NCBI GenBank assembly: GCA_009768935.1 | Contig: WESA01000004.1 | Span: 1-64,000, forward strand | DNA length: 64,000 bases | Origin: Rectinema subterraneum | GTDB lineage: Bacteria; Spirochaetota; Spirochaetia; Treponematales; Rectinemataceae | Direction: 5' to 3' | In this document: positions 43,167 through 51,347 of the stretch, piece after piece | Numbering within the stretch: the stretch's first letter is position 1 | Layout of the letters: each line of letters begins with the position of its first letter | Made by a program: the position numbers and the translations under genes | Notes under the pieces: generated by a model | Database searches by the model: none | Seen by the model: the letters and a program-made list of their open reading frames with translations, nothing else | What the model was told of the DNA's origin: nothing

Positions 43167-45074
43167 ATGTCCCGAACAGATGGCGCTGAAGCCGGCAAAC
43201 TGAAAATAGGCGACCACTGGAACGTCATCAGCATTATCGCCCTCTCCCAGAATAATCCGCTCAAGGCAGTGGCCGAGTTTGTCGAGAATTCCATCGATGC
43301 GAGCGCCCGGAATGTCGCAATTATCCGTGGCAAGCAGAAAAATGAATATTATCTCAGGATTACTGACGATGGCTGTGGCATACAGGACTTCCGTTACGTC
43401 GCCACGCACATCGGAGATTCAATCAAGCGCAAGCTCAAGGTACAAGGCTCAGGCGATATCCAGGGCGAATTCGGCATAGGGCTTCTGTCGTTCTGGACAA
43501 TCGGCGAAACCCTGACACTGACGTCTGCAGGCAAAGACGGCGTAGCCCGGACCATGCAGCTTGTAAAAGGCAACCCTTCGTATGCGATACGCGAGACGGG
43601 CATGCTGTTCGCCAGGCCAGGAACCGAGCTTTTAATACATCCCCTCTTGCCCGGAATACGCAGTATCTCGGCAGAAAAAATCCAGAATTTTCTCGCGTCG
43701 GAACTTCGCGATCGCATTGCCCGGAGCGGTGTGCACATTGCCATTATTGATCACACGACGCGCCGGGAGCTTGTCGTTGAGCCGCGCAAGTTCCGCGGCA
43801 GGCTCATTCACCAACTGCCCGAGGCTCGATGTCCCTTTGGCGAAATCTATGTGGAGCTGTACCTTGCAGAATCGCCGCAGGAAGCCGCGGTCGGCCTCTA
43901 TAAACACGGCACGCGGGTAATCGCTGATATTTCCCGCCTTGAGCGCTTTGCCCGCTCTCCCTGGGATTCCCGTTGTATTGAAGGCATAATCGATGCGTCA
44001 TTTTTGCAGCTGACCCCCGGCACACGCGATGGCATTGTGCAGGATGAAGTCTATGACTCGTTCTGCGTGGCACTCGAGCCAGTCGAAGAAGCTCTTGGCG
44101 CCCTTCTCGAGGAACAGAAGCGAGCTCTCGAAGAAGAGGCAAGCAGGCAGCTTCTGAACCGTGTCACGCGTGCATTCCGAGAAGCCTTTCTGTACCTGCC
44201 GGAAGAAGATTACAGCTGGCTTGCGGCCCGAGTCCGTGAGCCGCGGAGAGCACCTTCAGCGGGAACAAGCAGCCAGTCCGGCGCCGGCGAAGCTTCAGCC
44301 AATGGTGAAGGATCAGATTACCGCGAAAGCTCATCCCGCACCGAAGAACAGAATCCAGCAACTCATGCTTCGGAGAGCTCTTCCGATAGCCTGGGTGATT
44401 CTGAAAATGCAGCTTTGGGTGAATACATTCCCGAACCAAACCGCCAACAGAGCAAGACCGTACAGAAAAGCTTTTTCGAGTTTGCCGGCCCGCTTCACAA
44501 ACTCATGATTTCGCCCTCTTCTTCGGTGATTGGCACGAGTGAGCGCAGAAAGTTCAAGGCAATCGCCCGCGACCGCGCAGGGCGCCTCATCGACAGCGGC
44601 ATCGATTTTGCTTGGCATCTTTCCGAGGGAGGCGGTGCGCTCGATGGCATCAATTCGCCGTATGCAGAATACATCGCACCGGAAGAGCCCTGTGTCGCCA
44701 CAATCGAGCTTCGCGCAAGCCAGGGCGACATTACCCTCACCGCAACAGCCATTATCACGGTCACTGCCGAGCTCATCAAACGCGCATCCGGCACGGGAAG
44801 CGCGCAACGCCGCGGACTACCTGGCTATACCTACAAAAAAGCCCCCGGTGAGCTCTGGAGATCCCGATACGATGCCGAAAACGCAATCATTCTCATCAAC
44901 AACGCCCATGCTGACTTCATCCATGCATCGCGCCAGCCAATGACAAAGCTGCGCTATATCGCGCGCCTTTTTGCAAAAGAGCTCGTCCTCGCCAACTTTC
45001 CGGAAGCTTCCAGAGAAGAAATTCTCGAGCGGCTGGTGGAGCTGACTCTGTACACTGAGGAAAACCTGAAATAA
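43167..45074 (+). CDS. GHKL ATPase of MORC/MutL-like type with Ig-like domain
   Basis: 635 residues. The N-terminal HSP90/MutL-type ATPase has the N box E37-x3-N41-S-x-D44-A, DDGCGI (67-72), and GEFGIGLLSFW (lid). A transducer-like S5 region follows (to about residue 320). Next come a low-complexity Ser/Glu segment (about 365-435) and an Ig-like domain (FKAIARDRAGRLIDSGIDF onwards, about 450-540). The conserved C-terminal domain has GYTYKKAPGELWRSRYD. Prokaryotic MORC-like ATPases are often linked to DNA modification or defence; no such neighbour is present here, so the role is open. Confidence 0.75.
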   Translation: MSRTDGAEAGKLKIGDHWNVISIIALSQNNPLKAVAEFVENSIDASARNVAIIRGKQKNEYYLRITDDGCGIQDFRYVATHIGDSIKRKLKVQGSGDIQGEFGIGLLSFWTIGETLTLTSAGKDGVARTMQLVKGNPSYAIRETGMLFARPGTELLIHPLLPGIRSISAEKIQNFLASELRDRIARSGVHIAIIDHTTRRELVVEPRKFRGRLIHQLPEARCPFGEIYVELYLAESPQEAAVGLYKHGTRVIADISRLERFARSPWDSRCIEGIIDASFLQLTPGTRDGIVQDEVYDSFCVALEPVEEALGALLEEQKRALEEEASRQLLNRVTRAFREAFLYLPEEDYSWLAARVREPRRAPSAGTSSQSGAGEASANGEGSDYRESSSRTEEQNPATHASESSSDSLGDSENAALGEYIPEPNRQQSKTVQKSFFEFAGPLHKLMISPSSSVIGTSERRKFKAIARDRAGRLIDSGIDFAWHLSEGGGALDGINSPYAEYIAPEEPCVATIELRASQGDITLTATAIITVTAELIKRASGTGSAQRRGLPGYTYKKAPGELWRSRYDAENAIILINNAHADFIHASRQPMTKLRYIARLFAKELVLANFPEASREEILERLVELTLYTEENLK

Positions 45075-45175
45075 GCGATTTCGCTACCGTTTTTGCAGTT
45101 GCAAGCCAGTATGATGTGCCGCCGCTCAGTTTTCATCAAATTGACATTGCGTTCGTTTTGGCGCGCTCCGTGCGC

Positions 45176-46498
45176 TCATCGCAAAACGACTGAAAGAAGC
45201 GCGGTATACGCAATCGCAATCACGAGAAAAATGCCCAGTGGCAACGCGAATTTGCGGATTGTCGCCGGCAGGGTTGTTTTGAAGTGCTGGGCAGTCACTA
45301 CCATACACACGTGCAAAGGCGAGAGCATCATCCCTGAATAGCCAAAGGCTCCGGCGATGACCACCCCCACTTTGAAAGGAATATCCGAAGACGCGAGCAA
45401 ACCCAGAACAATCGGCAACGAAAGGCCTACATATCCCATCCCCACCCCCGTCACAATTCCTGAGATGAAAGGTAGGAGTGCAATGACAAAGATCGCTGGT
45501 ATGCCGGCATTCGCAAGCTCCATAGATGCCGCATGCGCCAGGTCAGCAGCGCTCATCAAGGCCGAAAACAGGCGAATGCCGACAATGACGGCAATCAATT
45601 CTATCGTAGAAGCTGTAATACTGTGTTTGAATATCTTTTCGCCCTTAGTGTTTTTTCGCAGATAAAGAGATCCAATCAGCAATCCGCACAGGACAGGCAC
45701 ATAGCGGCCGATAAGGGATTTTGTCGGTGCATCGAGCGCGACTCCTGGCGCGACAAGTTCCCAAATAAGGTCGAGCACGACATAGCTTCCCAGAATCATC
45801 CCGAGCGGAGCAATTCCGCGTACAAGCCGACCGAATTTTGCTGTATCCCGGAATGTCGTATTCACTGCCGTCTTTGACGCGGGCATTGTCGCAGCAGTCT
45901 TCCCGTTTTTCGGCAAAATAAATATCAGCCCAAGTCCAAACACGGCAAAGGGAGCATACAGATTCAGGAGCACCAACTGCATCACCGACAGATTCGTGAG
46001 CCCGACTGTAAGGATAAAAGCCGGGAACAATGGCCAGACCAGTTCGAGCACATGTCTGAACCAATAATTGATCGCCGAAAGCGTTTCGGGACCCCGGCCA
46101 TCATCATCATTCATCGCTCCGACAAGCGGCGCCGAAATAATTGCGCCGCCCGGCATTGGAAGCGTGCCGATCAGAAGCGGCGCTACTGCAAGCGCAATCC
46201 GCCGCGACGGGGCCGATTCGGCAATTGCATTCGAAAAAGCGTCCATCGCTCCGGATTTTTTCATCGCTGCAGAGAACATCATAATTCCTGTAAGAAGAAT
46301 TACAAGCAGAATAAGATCAGGGTTGGTAAGCTCCTTCGCCACAGCCAGCGCAATCGCGGAAACCGGCATGCCCTGCCATATAGCGAGCGCGATGCCCCCG
46401 ACTGCTGCTGCAAGACCGAGATGAATGCGCCGAGCAGCGGCAACCACAATCAGCGCAAATATCACCAGGATTTTTGCAAGTGCAGGTATTTCGAGCAT
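45176..46498 (-). CDS. DUF401 family integral membrane permease
   Basis: 440 residues, about eleven membrane segments. The conserved LLIGTLPMPGGAIISAPLV and NYWFRHVLELVWPLFP segments belong to DUF401, a branch of the ion transporter superfamily related to GntP/dicarboxylate carriers. The substrate is unknown. The gene stands alone, convergent with the GHKL ATPase gene across 101 bases with no evident hairpin. Confidence 0.85.
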   Translation of the reverse strand: MLEIPALAKILVIFALIVVAAARRIHLGLAAAVGGIALAIWQGMPVSAIALAVAKELTNPDLILLVILLTGIMMFSAAMKKSGAMDAFSNAIAESAPSRRIALAVAPLLIGTLPMPGGAIISAPLVGAMNDDDGRGPETLSAINYWFRHVLELVWPLFPAFILTVGLTNLSVMQLVLLNLYAPFAVFGLGLIFILPKNGKTAATMPASKTAVNTTFRDTAKFGRLVRGIAPLGMILGSYVVLDLIWELVAPGVALDAPTKSLIGRYVPVLCGLLIGSLYLRKNTKGEKIFKHSITASTIELIAVIVGIRLFSALMSAADLAHAASMELANAGIPAIFVIALLPFISGIVTGVGMGYVGLSLPIVLGLLASSDIPFKVGVVIAGAFGYSGMMLSPLHVCMVVTAQHFKTTLPATIRKFALPLGIFLVIAIAYTALLSVVLR

Positions 46499-46507
46499 GA
46501 TGTTTTT

Positions 46508-46536
46508 ACATTACGGGAAATCAGGGTTCGATGCAA
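46508..46536 (-). promoter_or_regulatory. Promoter of the DUF401 gene
   Basis: On the minus strand TTGCAT (46,536-46,531), 17 bases, then TAATGT (46,513-46,508), nine bases before the ATG at 46,498. The leader would be only a few bases long and has no ribosome site. Confidence 0.5.
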
Positions 46537-46605
46537 CAAGTGTTCCGAACCTTGTGTAAAACATCCGGAGAAAGTAAGAGTCTAGAAGTTCCCGCTTTTT
46601 TAATA

Positions 46606-46611
46606 TATTAT
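46606..46611 (+). promoter_or_regulatory. -10 box of the Fe-S membrane protein gene
   Basis: TATTAT, seven bases before the ATG at 46,619 and preceded by a T/A-rich run (TTTTTTAATA). No ribosome site is present; a leaderless message is likely. The -35 position carries TAGAAG, a poor match. Confidence 0.4.
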
Positions 46612-46618
46612 TTTCTGT

Positions 46619-47092
46619 ATGTTGCTGCCTTATTCTTTTTATAATTCTGCATGGAAATTTCTTTCAATTGCGCTTGTCGTGGGGCTTGCGGTCGGCGGCT
46701 ATTTTGTGCCTGAGCTCGGACTCGGAGTAATTGCGCTCATTCTGTTCGCGCTTCTGACGAATGCGCGGAGCTCGCGAAGTTTCTGCGCGGGCTTCTGCCC
46801 GAATGGCCGCTCACTGTCTGTCGTTTTTGAAAAAACGAGCAAGCACAGAAAACTCCCGCCATTTTTGGCTTCTCGGGAATTCCGTCGTATGTTGTGTGCG
46901 CTTATGATGTTTTGCGTGATCAGCCTGCTCTCCCAGTCCAATGGAAGCCTCGCTGCAATCGGAAAAGTGTTCTGGGCTATCTACCTCGCCTCTATCGGAA
47001 TCAGCACAATCGCCGGGCTGCTCTGGAAACCGCGGGCTTGGTGCGCTTTCTGCCCGATGGGGACGCTGCAGGATACCATTAAGGGTCATTGA
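46619..47092 (+). CDS. Small membrane 4Fe-4S protein, NapH/CcoG-like fragment
   Basis: 157 residues with four membrane segments. Two cysteine motifs, FCAGFCPNG (about residues 60-68) and WCAFCPMGTLQDT (near the C-terminus), are those that bind cubane clusters in the NapH/MauN/CcoG polyferredoxin family. The cytoplasmic ferredoxin domain of that family is absent. It may carry electrons across or within the membrane. It converges with the HAD gene; no partner is adjacent. Confidence 0.75.
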   Translation: MLLPYSFYNSAWKFLSIALVVGLAVGGYFVPELGLGVIALILFALLTNARSSRSFCAGFCPNGRSLSVVFEKTSKHRKLPPFLASREFRRMLCALMMFCVISLLSQSNGSLAAIGKVFWAIYLASIGISTIAGLLWKPRAWCAFCPMGTLQDTIKGH

Positions 47093-47179
47093 AACGGGAA
47101 TTTTGTTTCCTTTGTGCACATTCGATCAAAATACAATGCGTATGCTAGGGCTGCTGCAATTTCAATCCGCACAGCCCGG

Positions 47180-47854
47180 TCAGTCCAGCTCCCAAGGCAA
47201 AGGCGCTCGGGCAAGGTCTGCGGCAATCCAGGAAGCTCCCGCTTTTCTGAGCTCTGCTTCCGGAAATGAGGATGTTATGCCCAGTACGCGTGCGCCTGCC
47301 CTTACGCCCGCAATGGTTCCGTTGACTGCATCTTCCACCACAAGGCATTCGGAAGGCAAAACGCCGAGCGCCTCTGCTGCTTTCAGATACATCTCGGGGT
47401 GGGGTTTTTTGTGAGCTACATCGCCGCCAGTGAGTAGCACGTCGAATTCATCCGGGCCAAGGCCCAGATATTCGAGGTTGATGAGTACCTTCACCCGATC
47501 GGCTGCGGAAGCGAGAGCTGTTTTGAGGCCATGGGCTCGACATTGGCGCACATAATCAACCGCTCCAGGAATCGCACGCATCCCTGCTGCATGGGCTTTG
47601 GCCAGCTTGCCATAAATCTCGTAAGTCCATGCCTTAGCTTTCTCGATGTCGATTGCGAGCCCGTATTTCTCGGCTACACCGCCGATATAGCGATTTTCGC
47701 CAGCGCCAACAAAGGGAACAAAATCTTCGTGGCGCACTGAAAGCCCATACCGCTCCTTGAACATCCGAACCGCGGATTCGGCGATGAGGCGCTCGGAGTC
47801 AACAAGCACCCCGTCCATATCGAAGAGGACTGCTTTGAAAATAATATCGCTCAT
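47180..47854 (-). CDS. HAD family phosphatase, beta-phosphoglucomutase-like
   Basis: 224 residues from the ATG at 47,854 (AAAGG seven bases upstream). Motif I DMDGVLVDSE, motif II (T/S) in ALASAADRVKV, motif III Lys in DVAHKKPHPEMYLKAAE and motif IV VVEDAVNG are all present, with the helical cap of subfamily I. A sugar-phosphate phosphatase or phosphomutase role is expected. It lies 76 bases downstream of the cupin gene. Confidence 0.9.
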   Translation of the reverse strand: MSDIIFKAVLFDMDGVLVDSERLIAESAVRMFKERYGLSVRHEDFVPFVGAGENRYIGGVAEKYGLAIDIEKAKAWTYEIYGKLAKAHAAGMRAIPGAVDYVRQCRAHGLKTALASAADRVKVLINLEYLGLGPDEFDVLLTGGDVAHKKPHPEMYLKAAEALGVLPSECLVVEDAVNGTIAGVRAGARVLGITSSFPEAELRKAGASWIAADLARAPLPWELD

Positions 47855-47930
47855 TGCATAACCTTTCAGAGAAGAATCATCAGGCCGCCAGCTTCCTTCC
47901 ATTTAATGTGGACAGCCTGCCACTAGGCAA

Positions 47931-48281
47931 TTATCGGATTATATCTTCGGGATTTTCGTATTTGAGGTATTCCTCGCGCGTGGGGCTGAAGACTTCAACG
48001 ACCACTGCATCTTCGAGGACCTCGACCTTGTGGAGCACATCCATAGGTATGCACCAGCTGTCACCGGGATCGAGCTCGCGCGCCTTGCCGTCAATAAACA
48101 TTCGTATGCGCCCGGAAACCAGATATCCTGTCTGCTCATAGGGGTGCTGGTGCTCCGGAAGCAGCGCATCCTTATTGAGCCGAACTTCGACGAGCAGGGT
48201 GTGCGCCCCGTAGCAGAGCGTTTTGATATGATTGCCTGGTATAGGCTGGTGAAAACCGGCATCTGAATGTTTTCCGAACAT
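47931..48281 (-). CDS. Cupin domain protein
   Basis: 116 residues, a single cupin barrel: motif 1 PEHQHPYEQTGYLVSGRIR with metal-type histidines and Glu, motif 2 PGDSWCIPMDVLHKVEV. AGGAGG precedes the ATG. Small cupins of this kind are often linked to pectin or uronate breakdown (KdgF-like) or serve as sensors; the local context does not decide. The 122 bases upstream show no clear promoter. Confidence 0.85.
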   Translation of the reverse strand: MFGKHSDAGFHQPIPGNHIKTLCYGAHTLLVEVRLNKDALLPEHQHPYEQTGYLVSGRIRMFIDGKARELDPGDSWCIPMDVLHKVEVLEDAVVVEVFSPTREEYLKYENPEDIIR

Positions 48282-48403
48282 CTAAAGCCTCCTGCGTCGA
48301 AATGCTCAATTCCGAGAACTACTCTAACGCATTTCAGGACGCCGCGCCAGCAATGGTGCTCTCACATTCCATGGCGCTTGGCACTGTACGCCATTGATTT
48401 GTC

Positions 48404-49333
48404 CTATGCTCGGATCGCACTGCCGCACTGGCCGCAGTCGCCACACTCGAATTGAATGGTTGTGTGCTTGATTTCAAAGTGGTCATGCAGCATATCCTTG
48501 ATATGATCCATAATTTCAGCAGTTGCACTCAGGGGCTGGTCATCCAGCACGACGTGCGCGCTCAACACCCGATAGCCAGGCTCCAGCGCCCAGACATGCG
48601 CATCGTGCACGCCTTTCACGCCTTCGATTTCGGCAATCTCGCGGGCTACTTCCGCGCTGTCGGCATTTTCCGGCGACCCTTCATTCAGAATGTGGGTTGC
48701 TTCTTTCAGCACGCTGAAGGCACCGCGCAAAATGACAAGCGCAATGAGAATACCCGCAAGCGGATCGAGCCAGTACCAGCCGGTAAACAGGATTATCACG
48801 CCTGCTGCGATAACGCCGACCGACGACAGCGCATCCCCAAGCACATGCAGGAATGCGGCGCGCGCATTGAGGTCATCATGCGAATGCCCTTTGAGCACAA
48901 ACGCAACGATGAGGTTCGCGACAAGCCCGATTATCGCCACAATGAGCATGGGGCCGGCAATAATGGGCTGCGGATGCGCAAATCGCCCAATCGCTTCACG
49001 AATGATCTCAAAGGAAACAATAAGCAGCGTTGCTCCATTAATAAACGCTGCCAGCACTTTCATGCGGTAAAATCCGAAACTGTGCTTGCCGGTCGCAGCC
49101 CGCTTCGACATGAGCACCGCGATGTAGCCAAGCCCAAGCGCAAAAATATCCAGAAACACATGCGCTGCATCTGAAAGCAGCGCAAGGCTTCCTGTAAGAA
49201 TGCCGCCGACAACTTCCGCGATCAGCGTCGCAGACGTTATAAGAATAGAAGCGAGCAGCTTGCCGCCCGATTCCTCGACTTCGAGAGCTTCCGAAGAATG
49301 ATCATGATGATGATCATGTGCATCCATTACCAT
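48404..49333 (-). CDS. Cation diffusion facilitator (Zn/Co/Cd efflux)
   Basis: 309 residues. The His-rich start (MVMDAHDHHHDHSSEALE) is followed by six membrane segments with the metal site LLSDAAHVFLDIFALG (Asp and His) and HVLGDALSSVGVI (His and Asp). The C-terminal ferredoxin-like domain carries HDAHVWALEPGYRVLSAHV and the final CGDCGQCGSA, a cysteine-rich tail unusual for the family and perhaps a soft-metal ligand. AGGAG precedes the ATG. It lies 36 bases downstream of the permease gene and may share its ArsR-controlled transcript. Confidence 0.92.
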   Translation of the reverse strand: MVMDAHDHHHDHSSEALEVEESGGKLLASILITSATLIAEVVGGILTGSLALLSDAAHVFLDIFALGLGYIAVLMSKRAATGKHSFGFYRMKVLAAFINGATLLIVSFEIIREAIGRFAHPQPIIAGPMLIVAIIGLVANLIVAFVLKGHSHDDLNARAAFLHVLGDALSSVGVIAAGVIILFTGWYWLDPLAGILIALVILRGAFSVLKEATHILNEGSPENADSAEVAREIAEIEGVKGVHDAHVWALEPGYRVLSAHVVLDDQPLSATAEIMDHIKDMLHDHFEIKHTTIQFECGDCGQCGSAIRA

Positions 49334-49369
49334 GATAGAGACTCCTTCCAGAATTCAATTCTGCTTCAA

Positions 49370-50554
49370 TTATGCAATCGCGCCGAATACTAAGCCAGCC
49401 AAGGTCGAAAGTGCTACCACAAGGCCAACATAGGTGAGCGTTTTCTTCCAGCCAATCTCGCCCGCGATGACAAGCATCGACGGCAGCGAAAGACTCGGGC
49501 CCGCGAGCAGCAACGCAAGCGCTGGCCCCTGGCCCATGCCCGCGCCGAGCAATCCCTGCACTATGGGAATTTCAGTCAGTGTCGCAAAATACATGAGCGC
49601 GCCCGCTGCCGATGCAAACAGATTCGCGAAGATCGAATTACCGCCCACAAGCCCTGCCACCCAGGAATTCGGGATGAGCGCTTCATGGCCCGGCCGCCCG
49701 AGCAGAAAACCCGCCACCAGCACACCGCCGAACAAAAGCGGCAAAATCTGCAGCGCAAAATCGCGCGTCGCAACGACCCAGGCCATCCGGTCATCCGCGT
49801 TGAACCACCGAATCACCGTATACGCCAGCACTACCGCAAAACCGCCCGTAATCCACCATTTTGCATGGTAAATCGCATCCCATACCGGGCTGCCGCCGCG
49901 CGAATTCGCCCAATTCGCAAACACGAGGATTCCGATCATGCTGGCCATGTAGATCGAAGTCTGACTGAGCGTTCGTGGTTTTTCGCCAAGCGGAGCTTTG
50001 AAAAGACGCGCATCCGCAGCCCGCTTTTCATCATCCTTTTTGAAGATTTGCGCCATGAGCCAGCCAATGACGACCGATAACAGAATCGCTGTCACCGTGC
50101 GCGCAATGCCCAGCTTGAGCCCGAACACTTTCGCCGAAAGCACAATAGCGAGGATGTTGATAGCGGGGCCGGAATACAAAAAGGCAATCGCAGGCCCGAG
50201 GCCTGCTCCTTTTTTGTAGATTCCCTTGAAAATCGGAAGAACTGTGCAGGAACAAACCGCTAGGATCGCTCCCGAAACCGAGGCAACTCCATATGCCGTA
50301 AGACGCTTCGCATCCGGTCCGAGATAGCGCATGACCGCTTGCTGGTTCAGGAAAACCGTAATCGCTCCTGCAATGAACATGGCCGGAATGAGGCAGAGAA
50401 TGACGTGCTGCTGCGCATACTCCGAAAGCATCAGGAATGCTTCATTGATTGCGCCAGAAACGCGCGGCGCCTGAAATGGAATGAAATATGCTGCGAGAAA
50501 CACGCCGAACAGCACAAGAAGCTTTTTATTGGGAGACCATTCTTTTACACTCAT
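49370..50554 (-). CDS. ArsP-like permease with CSC motif
   Basis: 394 residues, about ten membrane segments in two related halves. The PF03773 signature CSCTVLPIFKGIYKKGAGLG is intact, followed by AFLYSGPAINILAI. The second half has GPSLSLPSMLVIAGEIG. ArsP proteins export trivalent organoarsenicals; other members move different metal compounds. The ATG overlaps the stop of the thioredoxin gene, a pairing seen in many genomes. Confidence 0.88.
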   Translation of the reverse strand: MSVKEWSPNKKLLVLFGVFLAAYFIPFQAPRVSGAINEAFLMLSEYAQQHVILCLIPAMFIAGAITVFLNQQAVMRYLGPDAKRLTAYGVASVSGAILAVCSCTVLPIFKGIYKKGAGLGPAIAFLYSGPAINILAIVLSAKVFGLKLGIARTVTAILLSVVIGWLMAQIFKKDDEKRAADARLFKAPLGEKPRTLSQTSIYMASMIGILVFANWANSRGGSPVWDAIYHAKWWITGGFAVVLAYTVIRWFNADDRMAWVVATRDFALQILPLLFGGVLVAGFLLGRPGHEALIPNSWVAGLVGGNSIFANLFASAAGALMYFATLTEIPIVQGLLGAGMGQGPALALLLAGPSLSLPSMLVIAGEIGWKKTLTYVGLVVALSTLAGLVFGAIA

Positions 50555-50781
50555 GACAGCAACGCCTTTATCTGATCTTTGGTGAGGACGCGGCCGACGA
50601 CTTTGACCTCGTCATCGATTGCAAGCGCCGGGGTCATCAGGACGCCAAAGGCCATAATATCGTCCACTTCTTCGATTTTTTCAAACTCAGCCTGTATACC
50701 GAGCTCATTGACTGCCTCGCGGGCATGCTGCTCGAGCAGTCGGCATTTGGGGCACCCGGGCCCAAGAATCTGAATCTTCAT
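50551..50781 (-). CDS. Thioredoxin-fold small redox-active disulfide protein
   Basis: 76 residues from the ATG at 50,781 (AGGAT seven bases upstream). Redox motif C10-P-K-C13, then GVLMTPALAIDDEVKVVGRV with the cis-Pro of the thioredoxin fold. It belongs to the glutaredoxin-like TM0996/MTH895 group. These proteins usually sit next to PF03773 permeases and ArsR regulators, and may reduce a thiol partner or the ArsC enzyme encoded nearby. Confidence 0.9.
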   Translation of the reverse strand: MKIQILGPGCPKCRLLEQHAREAVNELGIQAEFEKIEEVDDIMAFGVLMTPALAIDDEVKVVGRVLTKDQIKALLS

Positions 50782-50867
50782 GGTATATCCTGCAAAAAAG
50801 ATCGCGATGCCGTACAGAAGGCTCGCGGGCGCGGGCAAAGTGCCTCTAGCATTTCACTCGCGCCATT

Positions 50868-50902
50868 GTTGCAATAATATGCAACATTTCATCGATAGTC
50901 AA
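50868..50902 (-). promoter_or_regulatory. Promoter of thioredoxin/permease operon with ArsR operator
   Basis: On the minus strand TTGACT (50,902-50,897), 17 bases, TATTAT (50,879-50,874). The perfect palindrome GTTGCA-ATAATA-TGCAAC (50,868-50,885) covers the -10. The same element, 16 of 18 bases identical, covers the -10 of the ferredoxin operon at 26,065-26,082. The position next to arsR makes ArsR the obvious ligand. Confidence 0.8.
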
Positions 50903-50906
50903 TATC

Positions 50907-50936
50907 TTGACAAAAGTTTTTCAACATTGCAACATT
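50907..50936 (+). promoter_or_regulatory. arsR promoter, with operator half-sites
   Basis: TTGACA (50,907-50,912) and AACATT (50,931-50,936), 18 bases apart. CAACATTGCAACATT (50,922-50,936) repeats the TTGCAAC half-site within the spacer and -10. The -10 is six bases before the ATG at 50,943, and no ribosome site exists, so the message is probably leaderless. Confidence 0.55.
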
Positions 50937-50942
50937 CGTAGT

Positions 50943-51257
50943 ATGAAACAACTTGAACGCAGATATGAACGCAGAGCGGAAATTTTCAAAGCGCTCGCCA
51001 ATCCTCTCCGGCTTGTCATGCTCGAAAAGCTCGCGGATAAACCATGGTGCGTCTGTGCGCTCGCTGATGAGCTTGGCGTGGACAAGTCCATCGTCTCCAA
51101 GTACCTGAGCCAGCTTAAATCGGCGGGACTCATAGAAGACACCCGAAAAGGTACGCTCGTGGAGTACAGGCTCGTCGCACCATGCATTCTGCAAGTCGCC
51201 TCCTGCGCCGAAGAGACCATCCAGGAGCAAAAGAAAAAACTGCTCAGCGAGGAATAA
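50943..51257 (+). CDS. arsR: ArsR family metalloregulator
   Basis: 104 residues from the ATG at 50,943. Winged helix with KALANPLRLVMLEKL, recognition helix GVDKSIVSKYLSQLKSAGL and wing KGTLVEYRLV. Cysteines C36 and C38 (PWCVCALADEL) sit where the ELCVCDL arsenite site of classical ArsR lies; C81 and C88 near the end could complete or extend a thiol site. It is divergent from the thioredoxin/permease operon. Derepression by As(III) or a similar thiophilic metalloid is the likely mode. Confidence 0.93.
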   Translation: MKQLERRYERRAEIFKALANPLRLVMLEKLADKPWCVCALADELGVDKSIVSKYLSQLKSAGLIEDTRKGTLVEYRLVAPCILQVASCAEETIQEQKKKLLSEE

Positions 51258-51309
51258 GCTGAGCAGTGAGTAATACGCGGCGCACGCCAGCCGGTGAGCA
51301 TTACGTCCC

Positions 51310-51339
51310 GCGACAAACTCCCCGATTTTCCGTTATAAT
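51310..51339 (+). promoter_or_regulatory. Promoter of the anion permease gene
   Basis: GCGACA (51,310-51,315), 18 bases, then TATAAT (51,334-51,339), eight bases before the ATG. No ribosome site; another probably leaderless gene. No TTGCAAC half-site is seen here. Confidence 0.5.
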
Positions 51340-51347
51340 TCAGACAT

